DNA from: UKL13-2 sp031431435
GTDB lineage: Bacteria; Pseudomonadota; Gammaproteobacteria; Burkholderiales; Usitatibacteraceae
Direction: 5' to 3'
Assembly (NCBI GenBank): GCA_031431435.1
Contig: JANPDI010000250.1
Span: forward strand, 1-7,275
DNA: 7,275 bases
Shown: piece by piece, positions 5,976 through 7,275 of the stretch
How positions within the stretch are numbered: the stretch's first letter is position 1
How the letters are laid out: every line of letters starts with the position of its first letter
The notes under the pieces: generated by a model
What the model saw: only the letters and a program-made list of their open reading frames with translations
What the model was told of the DNA's origin: nothing
The model's database searches: none
Position numbers and translations under genes: made by a program

Positions 5976-6851
5976 ATGCAGCCTGCGCCACAAATCCCCG
6001 TCGACATCATCACCGTTTCCATTGTTGTATTTCGATCTGACCAAGACTGGTTCCGGCAGACAGTTGATGCCCTCGTGGTGTCAATCAAACAAGCGATTGA
6101 CCACCGGCAGTTGCGGTCGGCATGTTTGGTGGTGATCGACAACGATCCGCAAACAGATGCCTGCCGGGGTGGCGGTTATTCAGACATTGTCGGACAGGCG
6201 TTGGCAGGGACGGGTCTGGCCGACATCGTGACCCACCAGATCGTCAACTCCGCGAAAAATCTTGGTTACGGTGCCGCCAACAATCTGGCGTTTCGTCATA
6301 TTGCCGGCGATGTCGGCGAGTGCGTGTTGGTGCTGAATCCGGATGTGGCGCTGGCGCCGGAAGCGATCGCCGGGGCGCTGTTGCACCTTGCCCGGCATCC
6401 CGCCTGCGGCATGGTGACGCCGGTGGCGACATTCCCGGATGGCACACCGCAGTATCTGGTCAAAGCCGCGCCATCGGTGTTGACGCTGGCGTTGCGCGGC
6501 TTTGCGCCGGCTTGGTTGAAGTCGCTGTTTGCGCCCCGTCTTGCCGTCTACGACCGAATGGAAACGGCGTTTGATGCGCCGCTACACCATTGCGAGATCG
6601 TCTCCGGTTGCGCCATGTTCATTCGCGGCAGCGTGTGGAAAACGCTCGGCGGGTTCGACGAACGATTCTTTTTATATTTTGAAGACTTTGATTTGAGCAA
6701 ACGCATTGCCGGCGTGGCCGGCATAGACCGCGTCGCGACCTGCAAAATTATTCATGCCGGTGGCAATGCCGCCGGCAAGGGCGGTGGACATGTATGGTTA
6801 TTCGTCCGCTCGGCGGCACGATTCTTCAACAAACACGGCTGGCGTTGGTAG
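5976..6851 (+). CDS. GT2-family glycosyltransferase, rhamnosyltransferase-like
   Basis: With the ATG at 5976 the protein is 291 residues, typical of WbbL/rhamnosyltransferase-type GT2 enzymes. Family features are visible in order: the N-terminal strand VDIITVSIVVFRS, NLGYGAANN (95-103), the metal-site variant LNPD (120-123, D123), VSGCAMFIRGSVWKTLGGFDERFF, and the acidic E236-D237 in FEDFDLSKR that serves as the catalytic-base region. The enzyme probably transfers a deoxysugar such as rhamnose from a dTDP-sugar to a lipid-linked or core acceptor, but the specificity is inferred. In-frame alternative starts are GTG at 5943 and ATG at 5949. I prefer 5976 because it leaves only about ten residues before the first beta strand. 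None of the three has a good ribosome binding site. The gene is divergent from the other GT2 gene and ends 21 bp from the convergent secretin gene. That makes it a single-gene + strand unit inside the glycan locus. Confidence 0.84.
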   Translation: MQPAPQIPVDIITVSIVVFRSDQDWFRQTVDALVVSIKQAIDHRQLRSACLVVIDNDPQTDACRGGGYSDIVGQALAGTGLADIVTHQIVNSAKNLGYGAANNLAFRHIAGDVGECVLVLNPDVALAPEAIAGALLHLARHPACGMVTPVATFPDGTPQYLVKAAPSVLTLALRGFAPAWLKSLFAPRLAVYDRMETAFDAPLHHCEIVSGCAMFIRGSVWKTLGGFDERFFLYFEDFDLSKRIAGVAGIDRVATCKIIHAGGNAAGKGGGHVWLFVRSAARFFNKHGWRW

Positions 6852-6871
6852 ACACCGATCGCTGCCGGTGT
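6852..6871. terminator. Possible shared terminator hairpin between convergent genes
   Basis: ACACCG (6852-6857) and CGGTGT (6866-6871) form a 6-bp stem with an 8-nt loop. It exactly fills the 21-bp gap between the GT2 stop and the secretin stop. On the + strand it is followed by GTTATTT, a weak T-rich tail; on the - strand no T-run follows. Its position supports a terminator; its strength is doubtful. Confidence 0.4.
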
Positions 6872-6872
6872 G

Positions 6873-7275
6873 TTATTTGGCTGCTCCTGGTGCGGCTTGT
6901 TTCGGGATCAAGTGTTCCAGCGCCGGTAATTTCTTGCGCAATTCTTCGTTCACGTCGCGCGCCTCATCGCTGTTGGCAATGACCGTCGGTGTGATCAGCA
7001 CCACCAATTCAGTGCGGTTGTTGCGGAAAGTCTGGGTACCAAACAAACCACCAATAATGGGAATCTTTGATAGCAGCGGCACACCGGCGGTACCGGAGCC
7101 GCGATCATTTTGGATCAAGCCTGCCAACACCATGGTCTCGCCGCTGCCGACATTGACCGTGGTCTGTGCCTTGCGGGTGTTGATCGGCGGGTTGTTGCCT
7201 GATGTTGCGCCGGCCGAACTGACTTCCTGGTTCACGTCGAGCGTCACGCGGCCGCCGGCGTTGATGCGCGGGGTC
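6873..7275 (-). CDS. gspD: Type II secretion system secretin GspD, C-terminal end
   Basis: The frame stays open to the right edge, so only the last 133 residues are present; full-length GspD is usually 600-750 residues. The visible part is the end of the secretin domain. TPRINAGGRVTLDVNQEVSS is followed by ETMVLAGLIQNDR, then the hallmark VPLLSKIPIIGGLFG, and finally RTELVVLITPTVI, the closing strand of the outer-membrane beta-barrel. A charged tail of about 35 residues rich in Glu, Lys and Ala follows, ending at TAA (6873-6875). By family knowledge, secretins form a multimeric outer-membrane channel for folded exoproteins. PilQ or another secretin is possible, but PRINAGGRVTLDVNQEVSS reads most like GspD. 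It is probably the last gene of an operon entering from the right and is unrelated to the glycan genes except by envelope location. Confidence 0.88.
   Translation of the reverse strand, partial: TPRINAGGRVTLDVNQEVSSAGATSGNNPPINTRKAQTTVNVGSGETMVLAGLIQNDRGSGTAGVPLLSKIPIIGGLFGTQTFRNNRTELVVLITPTVIANSDEARDVNEELRKKLPALEHLIPKQAAPGAAK

Noticed and set aside
5826..6044. 72-codon - strand open frame across the divergent intergenic region
   Set aside because: It overlaps the starts of both GT2 genes, has no domain, and lies where promoters must be.
1..7275. CRISPR array, tRNA/rRNA, transposase, toxin-antitoxin or defence genes
   Set aside because: I saw no regularly spaced repeats, RNA gene signatures, or protein motifs of these classes; every long frame belongs to envelope glycan or secretion families.

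Overview
This window looks like a lipopolysaccharide (LPS) core and O-antigen locus from a Gram-negative bacterium. The evidence is an LPS heptosyltransferase, the lipid A flippase MsbA, an O-antigen-ligase-type membrane protein and a type II secretion secretin, all outer-membrane or envelope functions. The proteins and the moderately high GC content fit a beta- or gammaproteobacterium. I cannot name a genus from the sequence alone.

Left block, + strand (1-3366): the 3' end of a WaaQ/RfaQ-like heptosyltransferase, a GT4 glycosyltransferase of the WaaG type, and msbA. Gaps of 21 and 51 bp suggest one transcription unit. The inferred order of action is that the glycosyltransferases extend the inner core on lipid A at the cytoplasmic face, and MsbA flips the product across the inner membrane. 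Middle block, - strand (3486-5835): a GT2 glycosyltransferase followed by a polytopic O-antigen ligase/polymerase-family protein (WaaL-like). The ligase would act at the periplasmic face on lipid A-core delivered by MsbA. Right block: a second, divergent GT2 enzyme of the rhamnosyltransferase type on + (5976-6851). It converges on the 3' end of a GspD-type secretin gene on -, which runs off the right edge.

Most non-coding space is short. The longest gap is the roughly 120 bp between msbA and the ligase gene, which converge. It is AT-rich compared with its surroundings and holds a 30-bp near-perfect palindrome inside a pair of imperfect direct repeats. A second gap of 107-140 bp, depending on the start chosen, separates the two divergent GT2 genes. 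None of the start codons has a clear Shine-Dalgarno sequence.

I found no tRNA, rRNA, CRISPR array, transposase or obvious novel multi-gene system. The genes belong to recognisable families. The points most worth checking are the palindromic msbA/ligase junction, the repeat-encoded Gly/Ala insert in the first GT2 enzyme, and translation initiation.
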